From: Treponema sp. | Lineage (GTDB): Bacteria > Spirochaetota > Spirochaetia > Treponematales > Breznakiellaceae | Direction: 5' to 3' | NCBI GenBank assembly: GCA_031276685.1 | Contig: JAISMQ010000130.1 | Span: forward strand, 1 to 5,923 | DNA length: 5,923 nucleotides | Part shown: piece by piece, positions 1 through 5,923 of the stretch | How the letters are laid out: each line of letters starts with the position of its first letter | Numbering within the stretch: position 1 is the first letter of the stretch | Program-made: the position numbers and the translations under genes | Notes under the pieces: generated by a model | What the model saw: the letters and a program-made list of their open reading frames with translations, nothing else | What the model was told of the DNA's origin: nothing | The model's database searches: none

Positions 1-1028
1 CCGCCGTTGTTCCCGCTCATGACCATGATAACGCCCATTGATCCTATCGCCACGACCGGGATACCCGCGTACATTGCCTCTATGGTGACCAGGCCCTGGG
101 TTTCCGTCAAAGAGGGGAATACAAAAATGTCCGACATCGAGTAGACCAGCCCCAGATCTTTCCGTTCAAGGTAGCCCGTAAAAACGCAATAATCGCCAAG
201 GTTTAAGCGTTCACATTCGCCGCGCAAATCGGCCAGGTGCGGCCCGTCGCCAACGATCAGCAGCACGGTTTCCGGATGTTTTTTAATTATGCCGGGCAGT
301 ATTTTCAGCAGAAAATCGATATTTTTTTCTTTGGTTACCCGTCCCGCAAACAGCAGTATCCGCCTGTCCCTTAACGGGGGGTACATCTGCTCCATGATCG
401 CCCTGAAATCGGAAACCTGCATCTGAGTATGGGTAAAATACTCCGGGTCTATTCCGGTGGGCAGCAGATGTATTTCTTTTTTTATTTTGAATTTTTTTAC
501 TACCTCCGCCACCTGGACAGTAGGGACAATAATGGCGGAAGATCTTTTTATGATCAGTTTTAATATACGCCGCATGATAAATTTAAGCGGGGGGACCGAA
601 AAAGCGGGGAAATAACTGCCAATGTACTCTTCCCAAAGCGTATGAAACGTATAAACTACCGGCAGGTTATAGTGTTTTGCGTAGTAGAACCCAAATTCCG
701 CGATAATAAATTCAGAGTTAATGTGAACAATGTCCGGACAAAACGATTCCAACTGTTTCGCGGCCCAGCGCATCTTGTTGATCTGGGCAACCCTGTCCTC
801 TTTCGATATGGCGAACGGCAAAGACGGCACATGGATAATGTCCGGCTCCTGTTTTTTTGATTCGCCATGGAGCGATATTTTTTTAACATCCGTCGTATGG
901 GGGTGCAGCGGGCACACAATAACTACCCGGTGCCCCTGCCGTATAAGGGCGTGTGAATAGGCGTCTACTGATACGGTAACGCCGTTGATGCGGGGCCAAT
1001 AGGCATCGGTAAACATCGCGATGGTCAT
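1..1028 (-). CDS. Family 4 (group 1) glycosyltransferase, 3'-truncated by window edge
   Basis: Transfers a sugar from an activated donor, probably a nucleotide sugar, to an acceptor. The N-terminus (MTIAMFTDAYWPRINGVTVS) resembles the diacylglycerol glucosyltransferase (MGS-like) branch of GT4, so a membrane glycolipid acceptor at the inner membrane face is plausible but not proven. I translated 342 codons with no stop or frameshift. The N-terminal acceptor domain covers about residues 1-180, with the GVTVS loop at 16-20 and FHTLWEEY at 128-135. The C-terminal donor domain follows, with PTGID at 190-194, the phosphate-binding AGRVTKEKN at 228-236, VGDGP at 259-263 and the E-x7-E motif at E309 and E317. 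Family members are about 380-400 residues, so roughly 40-60 are missing past the edge. The ATG at 1028 has AGGGGG 9 bases upstream (1043-1038); an internal ATG at 1016 is less well placed. The gene lies 47 bp after smc on the same strand, probably in one operon. It is more AT-rich than its neighbours. The fold is certain; the substrate is not. Confidence 0.93.
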   Translation of the reverse strand, partial: MTIAMFTDAYWPRINGVTVSVDAYSHALIRQGHRVVIVCPLHPHTTDVKKISLHGESKKQEPDIIHVPSLPFAISKEDRVAQINKMRWAAKQLESFCPDIVHINSEFIIAEFGFYYAKHYNLPVVYTFHTLWEEYIGSYFPAFSVPPLKFIMRRILKLIIKRSSAIIVPTVQVAEVVKKFKIKKEIHLLPTGIDPEYFTHTQMQVSDFRAIMEQMYPPLRDRRILLFAGRVTKEKNIDFLLKILPGIIKKHPETVLLIVGDGPHLADLRGECERLNLGDYCVFTGYLERKDLGLVYSMSDIFVFPSLTETQGLVTIEAMYAGIPVVAIGSMGVIMVMSGNNG

Positions 1029-1075
1029 GTCTGCTTTCCCCCTGCCCTGCTCCGGATTCCGCAGGCGACAGGCCG

Positions 1076-4042
1076 CTAGGTTGCGCGGTCCTTCCCCCGG
1101 ATGGGCCGCAGTTCCGCCTCGCTTACCATGGCGGGATCGTCTATGCCCGGGGGAAGTTCCCGCCCATTTTCGTATTCCACGTCCTCCTCCTCGTAGGGCT
1201 CCTCCTCCGGGGGCGGCGGCGCCTGTTCCTCCTCGTTTTCCAGCCGCACGGAGATCATCTTGCTTACCCCCGATTCTTCCATGGTTACCCCCAGCATGGT
1301 GCCCGCCCCGGTAATGGTCCGTTTGTTGTGGGTAATGACGACAAACTGGCTTTTTCTGCCAAATTCCCGCAGAAGCTGCACAAACCGGCCCACGTTTGCC
1401 TCGTCCAGGGCGGCGTCAATCTCGTCCAGCAGGCAGAACGGAGAAGGTTTTACCATGTAGGTGGCGAACAGCAACGCTACGGCGGTCATGGATTTTTCGC
1501 CCCCGGAAAGAAGGTTGATGTTTTCCAGTTTTTGTCCGGGCGGCTGGGCGTAGATCTCAATTCCCGATTCCAGCACGTGATTTTCGTCCAGCAGGTGCAG
1601 TTTTGCCTGGCCTCCGCCAAAAAGGCGGCGGAACATATTGTGAAAATTCTTTTTAATTTTATTGTAGGCCTTCAAAAACATATCGCTGGATTCCGTCCGG
1701 ATCTCCGCAGTCAGATTCTCCAGATCCTTCCGGGCCTTGTTCATGTCTTCAAGCTGGCTGGTAAGAAAATCGTAGCGTTCCTTTACCTCCGCGAATTCTT
1801 CCGGGGCCATCAGGTTTACCGATCCCAGAGCCCGCAGCCGTTCCCGGCCTGCGGCAAGTTTTTCCCTTAGTTCCGCCGGAAGCGCGGTAATGGTAAAAGT
1901 CCGCTCCTCAAATTCCAGCAGATCCCGGGAATGGGTCTCCCGGAAGTTGTCCCGGATATTTTTAATCTCGGTTTCCGACTGGACAAGTTCCAGGTGTATT
2001 TTTTCCAGGGATTCCTGGACCTTGTTAAGCTGCGCCAGCCGTTTCTTGATGGCTTCCTGCTTTCCCGCCACGTCCCCGTTCCGTTTGGCTATGTCCCGAT
2101 CCAGCTTTTCCAGTTCTGCCGTAAGCCGCAGCCCCTTCTGCTCGATCTCCGCGATTTCCTCGCCCGTAACGGCGATTCTTTCGTTTGTTTCCTCAAGCCG
2201 TTTCCGGTCCAGAAAGATCTCGTCACGGACCGTTTTAAGAAGCCCTTCCTGGCCCGCCAGCTCCCGGCGTATCAGCCGCGCCTGCTCCTCGGCGGAGTGG
2301 GTCTGGGCCTCTATCCGCGCCCGGCTTATCCGCAGATCCTCCAGGGTCTTGCGGTATTCGTTGATCCGCTCCCCCAGGTCCGCATTGTCCCGGCGCAGGC
2401 TGCGGATTGTGTTTCTCCGTTCCTCGATGCCGTCTTTAACCTGCCGGATATTGGCGTCCAGGGCGCGCTTTTGGGTGATGATCCCCTCCGGCGCAAGAAA
2501 ATCGTCAAGAAAGGCGGGGGAAGTTTTCCGGTAGCCGTCAAAAAGTTCCAGCGCCTTGCCGGCCCCCTGGGCCGCCTCTTCCAGGGCCCCCGCCAGGCCG
2601 GCGGCAATGCGGGCAAGCTCCCCCTGCGTAGGCCCGCCGGTCCCCCCCCGCTCGTTGGCGGCCCCTGCGGCGGCGGCCAGGTCCCGAATCAGGGTTTCCC
2701 GGCCCGCAAGCAGGGTCTTTAGCCGCCCCAGGGTCTCCGACATCTCCGCCTCCAGGGCGCGGCGCTCCGCCACCGAGTAGCCCGCCTCTTTAAGGCCCGC
2801 GTCCAGTGCCGCCACAATATCGTCGGTAATGGCCTCCAGGTCCTTTTCAAAGGCGGCCTGTTCGCGCTCCTTGTGGCGGATCTCCTCCTCCAGCCGGAGG
2901 ACCTGGTTTTCGTTGCCCTCGATGCGGGAATTGGCGGTGTGGATATTCTCCTGGAACGATGAGATATTGCCTTCGATGTCCACGGTTTTCTTGCGCAGAT
3001 CCAGCACCGCCGCGTCCTGGGCTTCCGCGTCGGCGGCCAGTTCCTGGCTTTTTTCCAGCGCGATCCGCTCCCGGCCCTCGTTCTGCCCGATCTTCCCCTG
3101 AATTTCCCCCCGCTGCTCCGCCAAAAGCCTGGACTCTTTTTCGCGGGCCCGTTTTTCCACCGCCAGGCCGTAGATATCTTTCTGGTATTCGACGAGTTTT
3201 TCCTCCATCAGGTTTACCTCGTCCATGTTCTCTTCCAGAGCCCGGTTCGCCGCTTCCATTTCCGCACGGATGGAATCCCGTTCGGCGGTTCGTTTTGCCA
3301 GGGTTTCCTTCCGGGTGTCGCTTTCATACTTGAACTGCTTAAGCTTGAGAAGGCTAATATCCAGTTCCAGGTTGAAAATTTCTTCTTTTAGCGCCCGGTA
3401 TTTGGTGGTTTTTTCGGACTGGGCTTTAAGGCTGTCGTAGGAACGCCTGATCTCCCCCAGAACGCCCTCCGCCTGCTTCATGTTTTCTTCGGTTTTCGCC
3501 AGGTCCCGTTCCGCATCGGCCCCCCGCAGCTTGTAACGGGTAATCCCCGCCGCCTCCTCGAACAGGTAACGGCGGTCTTCCGGCTTGGAGGAGAGGACCT
3601 GGTCGATCTTGCCCTGCTCCATTACCGAATAGGCCCCCTTGCCCACCCCGGTATCCCAAAAAAGCTGCCGCAGTTCCCGCAGCAGCACGGGCCGGGCGTT
3701 GACGTAGTACTCGCTTTCCCCGGAACGGTAGAGCCGCCGCTTAATCTCAATTTCCGGCACGTCCAGGGGCAGCAGGCCCTTTTCGTTGGCGATGGTAAGG
3801 GTTACCTCCGCCACGTTGAGGGGTTTGCGGTTTTCCGTGCCGTTGAAGATCACGTCTTCCATCTTTTCGGCCCGCATCGCCCGGGACGCCTGTTCGCCCA
3901 GCACCCATTTGATGGCGTCTACTACGTTGGACTTGCCGCAGCCGTTGGGGCCCAGAAGGGCGGTTATACCCTCCGTAAATTCAACCTGGGTCCGGTCGGG
4001 AAAGGACTTAAACCCGAATATATCTAATCGTTTCAGGAACAA
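1076..4042 (-). CDS. smc: SMC chromosome segregation/condensation ATPase, short, no recognisable hinge
   Basis: Structural-maintenance-of-chromosomes ATPase, which organises and helps segregate the nucleoid, normally with ScpA and ScpB (not in this window). Numbering is from a TTG start, 988 residues. Seen: FLKRLDIFGFKSF at the N-terminus, Walker A GPNGCGKS (31-38), the SMC block KMEDVIFNG (60-68), N-terminal coiled coil about 170-400, an Ala/Gly-rich centre about 403-523, C-terminal coiled coil about 525-780 with LGSVNLMAPEEF (739-750), signature LLSGGEKS (844-851), Walker B FCLLDEID (869-876) and switch ITHNK (903-907). An acidic, proline-rich tail of about 50 residues ends the protein. Typical bacterial SMCs are about 1150-1200 residues; here the arms are shorter and the hinge is not recognisable. 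The frame is open upstream to an ATG at 4153, but those 37 extra residues look unlike SMC and that ATG lacks a Shine-Dalgarno, whereas GGAG lies 6 bases before TTG-4042. No strong promoter is clear; TATAAC at 4172-4167 (minus) is a weak -10 candidate. The family assignment is certain; the start is likely. Confidence 0.96.
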   Translation of the reverse strand: MFLKRLDIFGFKSFPDRTQVEFTEGITALLGPNGCGKSNVVDAIKWVLGEQASRAMRAEKMEDVIFNGTENRKPLNVAEVTLTIANEKGLLPLDVPEIEIKRRLYRSGESEYYVNARPVLLRELRQLFWDTGVGKGAYSVMEQGKIDQVLSSKPEDRRYLFEEAAGITRYKLRGADAERDLAKTEENMKQAEGVLGEIRRSYDSLKAQSEKTTKYRALKEEIFNLELDISLLKLKQFKYESDTRKETLAKRTAERDSIRAEMEAANRALEENMDEVNLMEEKLVEYQKDIYGLAVEKRAREKESRLLAEQRGEIQGKIGQNEGRERIALEKSQELAADAEAQDAAVLDLRKKTVDIEGNISSFQENIHTANSRIEGNENQVLRLEEEIRHKEREQAAFEKDLEAITDDIVAALDAGLKEAGYSVAERRALEAEMSETLGRLKTLLAGRETLIRDLAAAAGAANERGGTGGPTQGELARIAAGLAGALEEAAQGAGKALELFDGYRKTSPAFLDDFLAPEGIITQKRALDANIRQVKDGIEERRNTIRSLRRDNADLGERINEYRKTLEDLRISRARIEAQTHSAEEQARLIRRELAGQEGLLKTVRDEIFLDRKRLEETNERIAVTGEEIAEIEQKGLRLTAELEKLDRDIAKRNGDVAGKQEAIKKRLAQLNKVQESLEKIHLELVQSETEIKNIRDNFRETHSRDLLEFEERTFTITALPAELREKLAAGRERLRALGSVNLMAPEEFAEVKERYDFLTSQLEDMNKARKDLENLTAEIRTESSDMFLKAYNKIKKNFHNMFRRLFGGGQAKLHLLDENHVLESGIEIYAQPPGQKLENINLLSGGEKSMTAVALLFATYMVKPSPFCLLDEIDAALDEANVGRFVQLLREFGRKSQFVVITHNKRTITGAGTMLGVTMEESGVSKMISVRLENEEEQAPPPPEEEPYEEEDVEYENGRELPPGIDDPAMVSEAELRPIRGKDRAT
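2476..2836 (-). other. Central segment of SMC replacing the canonical hinge
   Basis: This stretch encodes about 120 residues between the two coiled-coil arms, where other SMC proteins carry the globular hinge that dimerises the protein. It reads as short helices rich in Ala, Leu and Glu, a glycine-rich loop (ERGGTGGPTQG) and then LFDGYRKTSPAFLDDFLAPEG before the return coil. I see none of the usual hinge marks: no paired conserved-glycine motifs, no GRATFLPL-like strand and no alternating beta/alpha pattern. The DNA is visibly more GC-rich than the flanking arms. It may be a reduced dimerisation module or simply a turn in the coil. Confidence 0.6.
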
Positions 4043-4048
4043 GACAAA

Positions 4049-4052
4049 CTCC
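4049..4052 (-). promoter_or_regulatory. Shine-Dalgarno GGAG that fixes the TTG start of smc
   Basis: On the minus strand GGAG is followed by six bases (TTTGTC) and then TTG, after which the protein reads FLKRLDIFGFKSF, the standard SMC N-terminus. The alternative ATG at 4153 is preceded by AGTATTCCTAT, which has no purine-rich site. Confidence 0.65.
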
Positions 4053-4181
4053 GTGTCCGGGCGAATTTCTTCCGCCACATTTCCGGCAAGTGTAACATCA
4101 CGGGGGAAGCCGTAGCAAGGTTTGGCCGGGGGTATGAATTTTTTATATTTCATATAGGAATACTATGTTATAAGGGGCCGT

Positions 4182-4230
4182 TTGGCATCGTTTTGGCATA
4201 AATTTTGCGTTATTTTGCTTTAATTGGCAT
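4182..4230 (+). repeat. Three TTGGCAT direct repeats upstream of the sugar ATPase gene
   Basis: TTGGCAT occurs at 4182-4188, 4193-4199 and 4224-4230, with start-to-start distances of 11 and 31 bases, close to one and three helical turns. The first two copies are extended to TTTGGCAT. Copies on one face of the helix would suit a regulator that binds direct repeats, but the second copy is also the -24 part of the sigma-54-like element. Whether they form an operator is inference. Confidence 0.45.
4193..4209 (+). promoter_or_regulatory. Sigma-54-like (-24/-12) promoter candidate
   Basis: The element reads TTGGCATAAATTTTGCG. The invariant GG (4195-4196) and GC (4207-4208) are exactly 10 bases apart, and the TTGGCA and TTGC blocks both match the RpoN consensus TTGGCACG-N4-TTGCW. 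Mismatches are at the C and G after TTGGCA and the last base. It points toward the sugar ATPase gene, with a predicted start near 4220 and a leader of about 90 bases. An overlapping weaker GG-N10-GC arrangement begins at 4182. The DNA is T-rich, so a chance match is possible. Confidence 0.4.
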
Positions 4231-4246
4231 TTTTGGTGACTTTTTC

Positions 4247-4275
4247 TTGACTTTTATTGCTACCGGACTTATTCT
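4247..4275 (+). promoter_or_regulatory. Sigma-70-type promoter candidate for the sugar ATPase gene
   Basis: TTGACT (4247-4252) and TATTCT (4270-4275) are separated by 17 bases, with a T-rich stretch just upstream. The predicted start near 4282 gives a leader of about 28 bases before the ATG at 4310. An alternative pair is TTGCTA (4257-4262) with TATAAA (4281-4286) at an 18-base spacing; the two cannot be separated by eye. Confidence 0.5.
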
Positions 4276-4309
4276 GGCCCTATAAACTAACCTAACAGGG
4301 GGCCATTGT

Positions 4310-5437
4310 ATGGCAAAAGTAGAACTGAAAGGTATTTCGAAGGTGTACGAAGGCAATGTCCGCGCCGTGGACAATGCCAACATCGTAGTCGAAGACAAGG
4401 AATTCGTTGTCTTCGTAGGTCCTTCCGGGTGTGGGAAATCCACCACCCTGCGTATGGTCGCCGGTCTGGAGGATATTACCGAAGGCGAACTGTACATCGA
4501 TGGGGAACTGATGAACGACGTTCCCCCCAAAGACCGGAACATCGCCATGGTGTTCCAGAATTACGCTCTGTATCCCCACATGACCGTCTATGACAATATG
4601 GCCTTTGGGCTGCGCATCAAGAAAGTCGAAAAGAGCGAAATTGACCGCCGCGTCCACGAGGCCGCCCGGATCCTGGACATTGAAAAGTTCCTGGACCGCA
4701 AACCCAAGGCCCTTTCCGGCGGCCAGCGGCAGCGCGTTGCCGTAGGCCGGGCCATTGTCCGGAACCCCAAGGTGTTCCTGTTTGACGAGCCCCTCTCCAA
4801 CCTGGACGCCAAGCTCCGCGTCCAGATGCGCGCCGAACTTTCCGACCTTCACCACCGGCTTAACGCCACGATGATCTACGTTACCCATGACCAGGTAGAG
4901 GCCATGACGATGGCGAACAAGATCGTCGTTATGAAGGACGGGAAGATCCAGCAGATCGGTTCCCCCCTCTACCTCTACAACCACCCCGTCAACAAGTTCG
5001 TCGCCGGGTTTATCGGTTCCCCCCCCATGAACTTCCTTACCGTCAAGGTAGCGGAAGAAGGGGGCTCCCTGGTCCTGGACGAAGGATCCTTCAAGATTAA
5101 GCCCCACCCCACCCACGTGGACTACCTCAAAAAGTACGTGGGCAAGGAAGTGTTCTTCGGCATCCGGCCGGAAGACCTGATCTACTCCGCCTCCGGGCCG
5201 ACGGACAACAGCTTCCCCGTAAAGATCACCGTAATCGAACCTCTGGGCGCCGATATCCACCTGTGGCTAACCACCGTTACCCAGCCCCTGGTGGCCCGTA
5301 CCGAGCCCCACCACATCTTCAAGGTGGGCGATGAAGCGCACTTTGTCCCCCACATGGACAAGGCCCGCTACTTCGACAAGGACACGGAAGAAGCCGTTCT
5401 GGCGGAACTGGACGCCGCCGCCGCGAAGGATTTCTAA
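4310..5437 (+). CDS. msmX: Carbohydrate ABC importer ATPase (MsmX/UgpC/MalK type)
   Basis: ATP-hydrolysing subunit of CUT1-type sugar or glycerol-phosphate importers, acting as a dimer on the cytoplasmic face of a permease. The 375 residues match the usual family length. Seen: Walker A GPSGCGKST (37-45), Q-loop VFQNYALYPHMTV (81-93), signature LSGGQRQR (135-142), Walker B VFLFDEP (155-161), D-loop SNLDAKLR (163-170) and switch histidine H193 in VTHDQVEAMTMA. A C-terminal OB/TOBE regulatory domain follows from about 236, with FIGSPPMNF (234-242) and GIRPEDL (284-290). The N-terminal two thirds strongly resemble Bacillus MsmX; databases often label such proteins UgpC. The ATG has AGGGGG (4297-4302) 7 bases upstream. 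No permease or binding-protein gene adjoins it: upstream is divergent smc and downstream a terminator. A shared ATPase for several importers is therefore likely (inference). Family certain; substrate unknown. Confidence 0.97.
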   Translation: MAKVELKGISKVYEGNVRAVDNANIVVEDKEFVVFVGPSGCGKSTTLRMVAGLEDITEGELYIDGELMNDVPPKDRNIAMVFQNYALYPHMTVYDNMAFGLRIKKVEKSEIDRRVHEAARILDIEKFLDRKPKALSGGQRQRVAVGRAIVRNPKVFLFDEPLSNLDAKLRVQMRAELSDLHHRLNATMIYVTHDQVEAMTMANKIVVMKDGKIQQIGSPLYLYNHPVNKFVAGFIGSPPMNFLTVKVAEEGGSLVLDEGSFKIKPHPTHVDYLKKYVGKEVFFGIRPEDLIYSASGPTDNSFPVKITVIEPLGADIHLWLTTVTQPLVARTEPHHIFKVGDEAHFVPHMDKARYFDKDTEEAVLAELDAAAAKDF

Positions 5438-5460
5438 CAGCCCTTGTTGTACCACCGGTA

Positions 5461-5516
5461 GCCCCATCTGGGGCAGTAAACCCTGCGAAACCCCCGCCCC
5501 CCGGCGGGGGTTTCGC
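5461..5516 (+). terminator. Tandem hairpins ending the sugar ATPase transcript
   Basis: The main hairpin is a perfect 14-bp stem: GCGAAACCCCCGCC (5485-5498), loop CCCC, and GGCGGGGGTTTCGC (5503-5516). It lies about 50 bases after the stop codon. A smaller hairpin, GCCCC-ATCT-GGGGC (5461-5474), precedes it. The following tract is only GTTTACGCGG, so the T-run is weak. Termination or transcript-end protection is the likely role, since a separate promoter for the next gene follows. Confidence 0.75.
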
Positions 5517-5561
5517 GTTTACGCGGTATTTCACCTCCCGCCTGCCCCCTCCCCTTATCCT

Positions 5562-5572
5562 GGGCCAGGCCC
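5562..5572. repeat. Short inverted repeat GGGCCaGGCCC beside the nuclease promoter
   Basis: A perfect 5-bp inverted repeat around one central base ends 3 bases before the -35 box at 5576. Its position would suit a protein-binding site, but it is short and lies in GC-rich DNA, so it may be chance. Confidence 0.25.
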
Positions 5573-5575
5573 GCG

Positions 5576-5604
5576 TTGAAAATCCCCCCGGAACCCCCTA
5601 TAGT
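5576..5604 (+). promoter_or_regulatory. Sigma-70-type promoter of the Rpn-family nuclease gene
   Basis: TTGAAA (5576-5581) and TATAGT (5599-5604) are separated by exactly 17 bases; each box differs from consensus at one position. The predicted start near 5611 gives a leader of about 23 bases to the ATG at 5634. This is the best-formed promoter in the window. Confidence 0.7.
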
Positions 5605-5633
5605 TAAGCCGGATAAGCTGTGACGGGGGTATC

Positions 5634-5923
5634 ATGGGGGCCAACACCAAGTACACAGACAGCGTTTTCTCCTTCCTCTTCAGCGACCCCGCTGTCCTCC
5701 GCGAGCTGTACGCCGCCATCGCGGGTGTCGACCTCCCCGACTCCCTGCCGGTCGTCATCGACACCCTGGAAGGCGTGCTCTACAAGAACATGCTCAACGA
5801 CATCTCCTTCGAGATCGGCGACAAGATCGTCGTTATCCTGGAACACCAGAGCACGGTAAACCCCAACCTGCCGCTGAGGGTCCTTATGTACATCGCCCGC
5901 GTGTACGAGAAGATCACCTCGAC
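5634..5923 (+). CDS. Rpn-family PD-(D/E)XK nuclease / putative transposase, 3'-truncated by window edge
   Basis: Likely a PD-(D/E)XK fold nuclease of the Rpn (recombination-promoting nuclease) or 'PDDEXK family transposase' group. Members cut DNA and have been linked to RecA-independent recombination; their role in spirochaetes is unknown. The first 96 codons are open to the edge. Visible family marks are the opening KYTDSVFSFLFSD (6-18), the core LNDISFEIGDKIVVILEHQS (54-73) and NPNLPLRVLMYIARVYE (76-92). Candidate active-site residues are D56, E70 and Q72, giving an E-x-Q variant of the usual E-x-K. Family members are around 250-320 residues, so most of the C-terminal part is missing. CGGGGG (5623-5628 region) lies about 5 bases before the ATG. 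It has its own promoter after a terminator, so it is an independent unit. These genes occur in many near-identical copies in termite-gut treponemes, which is the main hint to the host. The family is confident; function is inferred. Confidence 0.88.
   Translation, partial: MGANTKYTDSVFSFLFSDPAVLRELYAAIAGVDLPDSLPVVIDTLEGVLYKNMLNDISFEIGDKIVVILEHQSTVNPNLPLRVLMYIARVYEKITS

Noticed and set aside
642..960. Small open frames on both strands over the glycosyltransferase 5' half
   Set aside because: The minus-strand frame that encodes the glycosyltransferase is continuous through this region with clear family motifs; the others are shadows.
1029..1075. Possible CCTGC/GCAGG hairpin between smc and the glycosyltransferase (minus strand)
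   Set aside because: The stem is only 5 bp with no T-tract, and the 47-bp gap also carries the glycosyltransferase Shine-Dalgarno, so readthrough in an operon is more likely than termination.
1931..2722. 263-residue plus-strand open frame opposite smc (and other long frames at 1328-1870 and 1890-2534)
   Set aside because: They mirror coiled-coil coding sequence on the other strand, giving Ser/Arg/Phe-rich low-complexity proteins with no domains or convincing ribosome sites.
4292..5260. 322-residue open frame on the minus strand opposite the sugar ATPase gene
   Set aside because: It is Val/Gly/His-rich with no recognisable motif and lies wholly antisense to an unmistakable ABC ATPase; high GC in the codon third position creates such shadows.
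4917..5836. 16-base identical match ACAAGATCGTCGTTAT at 4917-4932 and 5821-5836
   Set aside because: Both copies encode K-I-V-V in the same frame inside unrelated beta strands; with shared codon preference this is best explained by chance, not a repeat element.

Overview
The window looks like chromosomal DNA from a spirochaete, most likely a Treponema-type species of the termite-gut group. This is an inference from protein style. The last gene belongs to the PD-(D/E)XK (Rpn / 'putative transposase') nuclease family that is heavily expanded in those bacteria, and the SMC protein is short and of divergent architecture. No rRNA or other taxonomic marker is present, so the assignment is tentative.

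Layout: a divergent pair of transcription units and a separate gene at the right edge. On the minus strand, reading right to left, are smc (chromosome condensation ATPase, TTG start at 4042, stop at 1076) and, 47 bp downstream, a family 4 glycosyltransferase that starts at 1028 and runs off the left edge. On the plus strand is a complete MsmX/UgpC/MalK-type sugar-importer ATPase (4310-5437). It is followed by a perfect 14-bp terminator hairpin, a well-formed sigma-70-type promoter and the first 96 codons of an Rpn-family nuclease that runs off the right edge.

The 267-bp divergent spacer (4043-4309) is AT- and T-rich. It holds a sigma-54-like GG-N10-GC element, three TTGGCAT direct repeats spaced by about one and three helical turns, a sigma-70-like promoter, and a strong Shine-Dalgarno for the ATPase gene. 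The 196-bp spacer 5438-5633 holds the terminator, a short GC-rich inverted repeat and the nuclease promoter.

Functionally these are three separate modules. smc and the glycosyltransferase may be cotranscribed but have no obvious shared pathway. The ATPase has no permease or binding-protein genes beside it, which fits a shared ATPase serving several sugar importers. The nuclease is an accessory, mobile-type gene. The most notable observation is that the SMC protein has both ATPase halves and both coiled-coil arms but no recognisable hinge domain: an Ala/Gly-rich segment of about 120 residues sits where the hinge should be. I saw no CRISPR array, tRNA, rRNA or insertion-sequence ends. The rest is ordinary housekeeping sequence.
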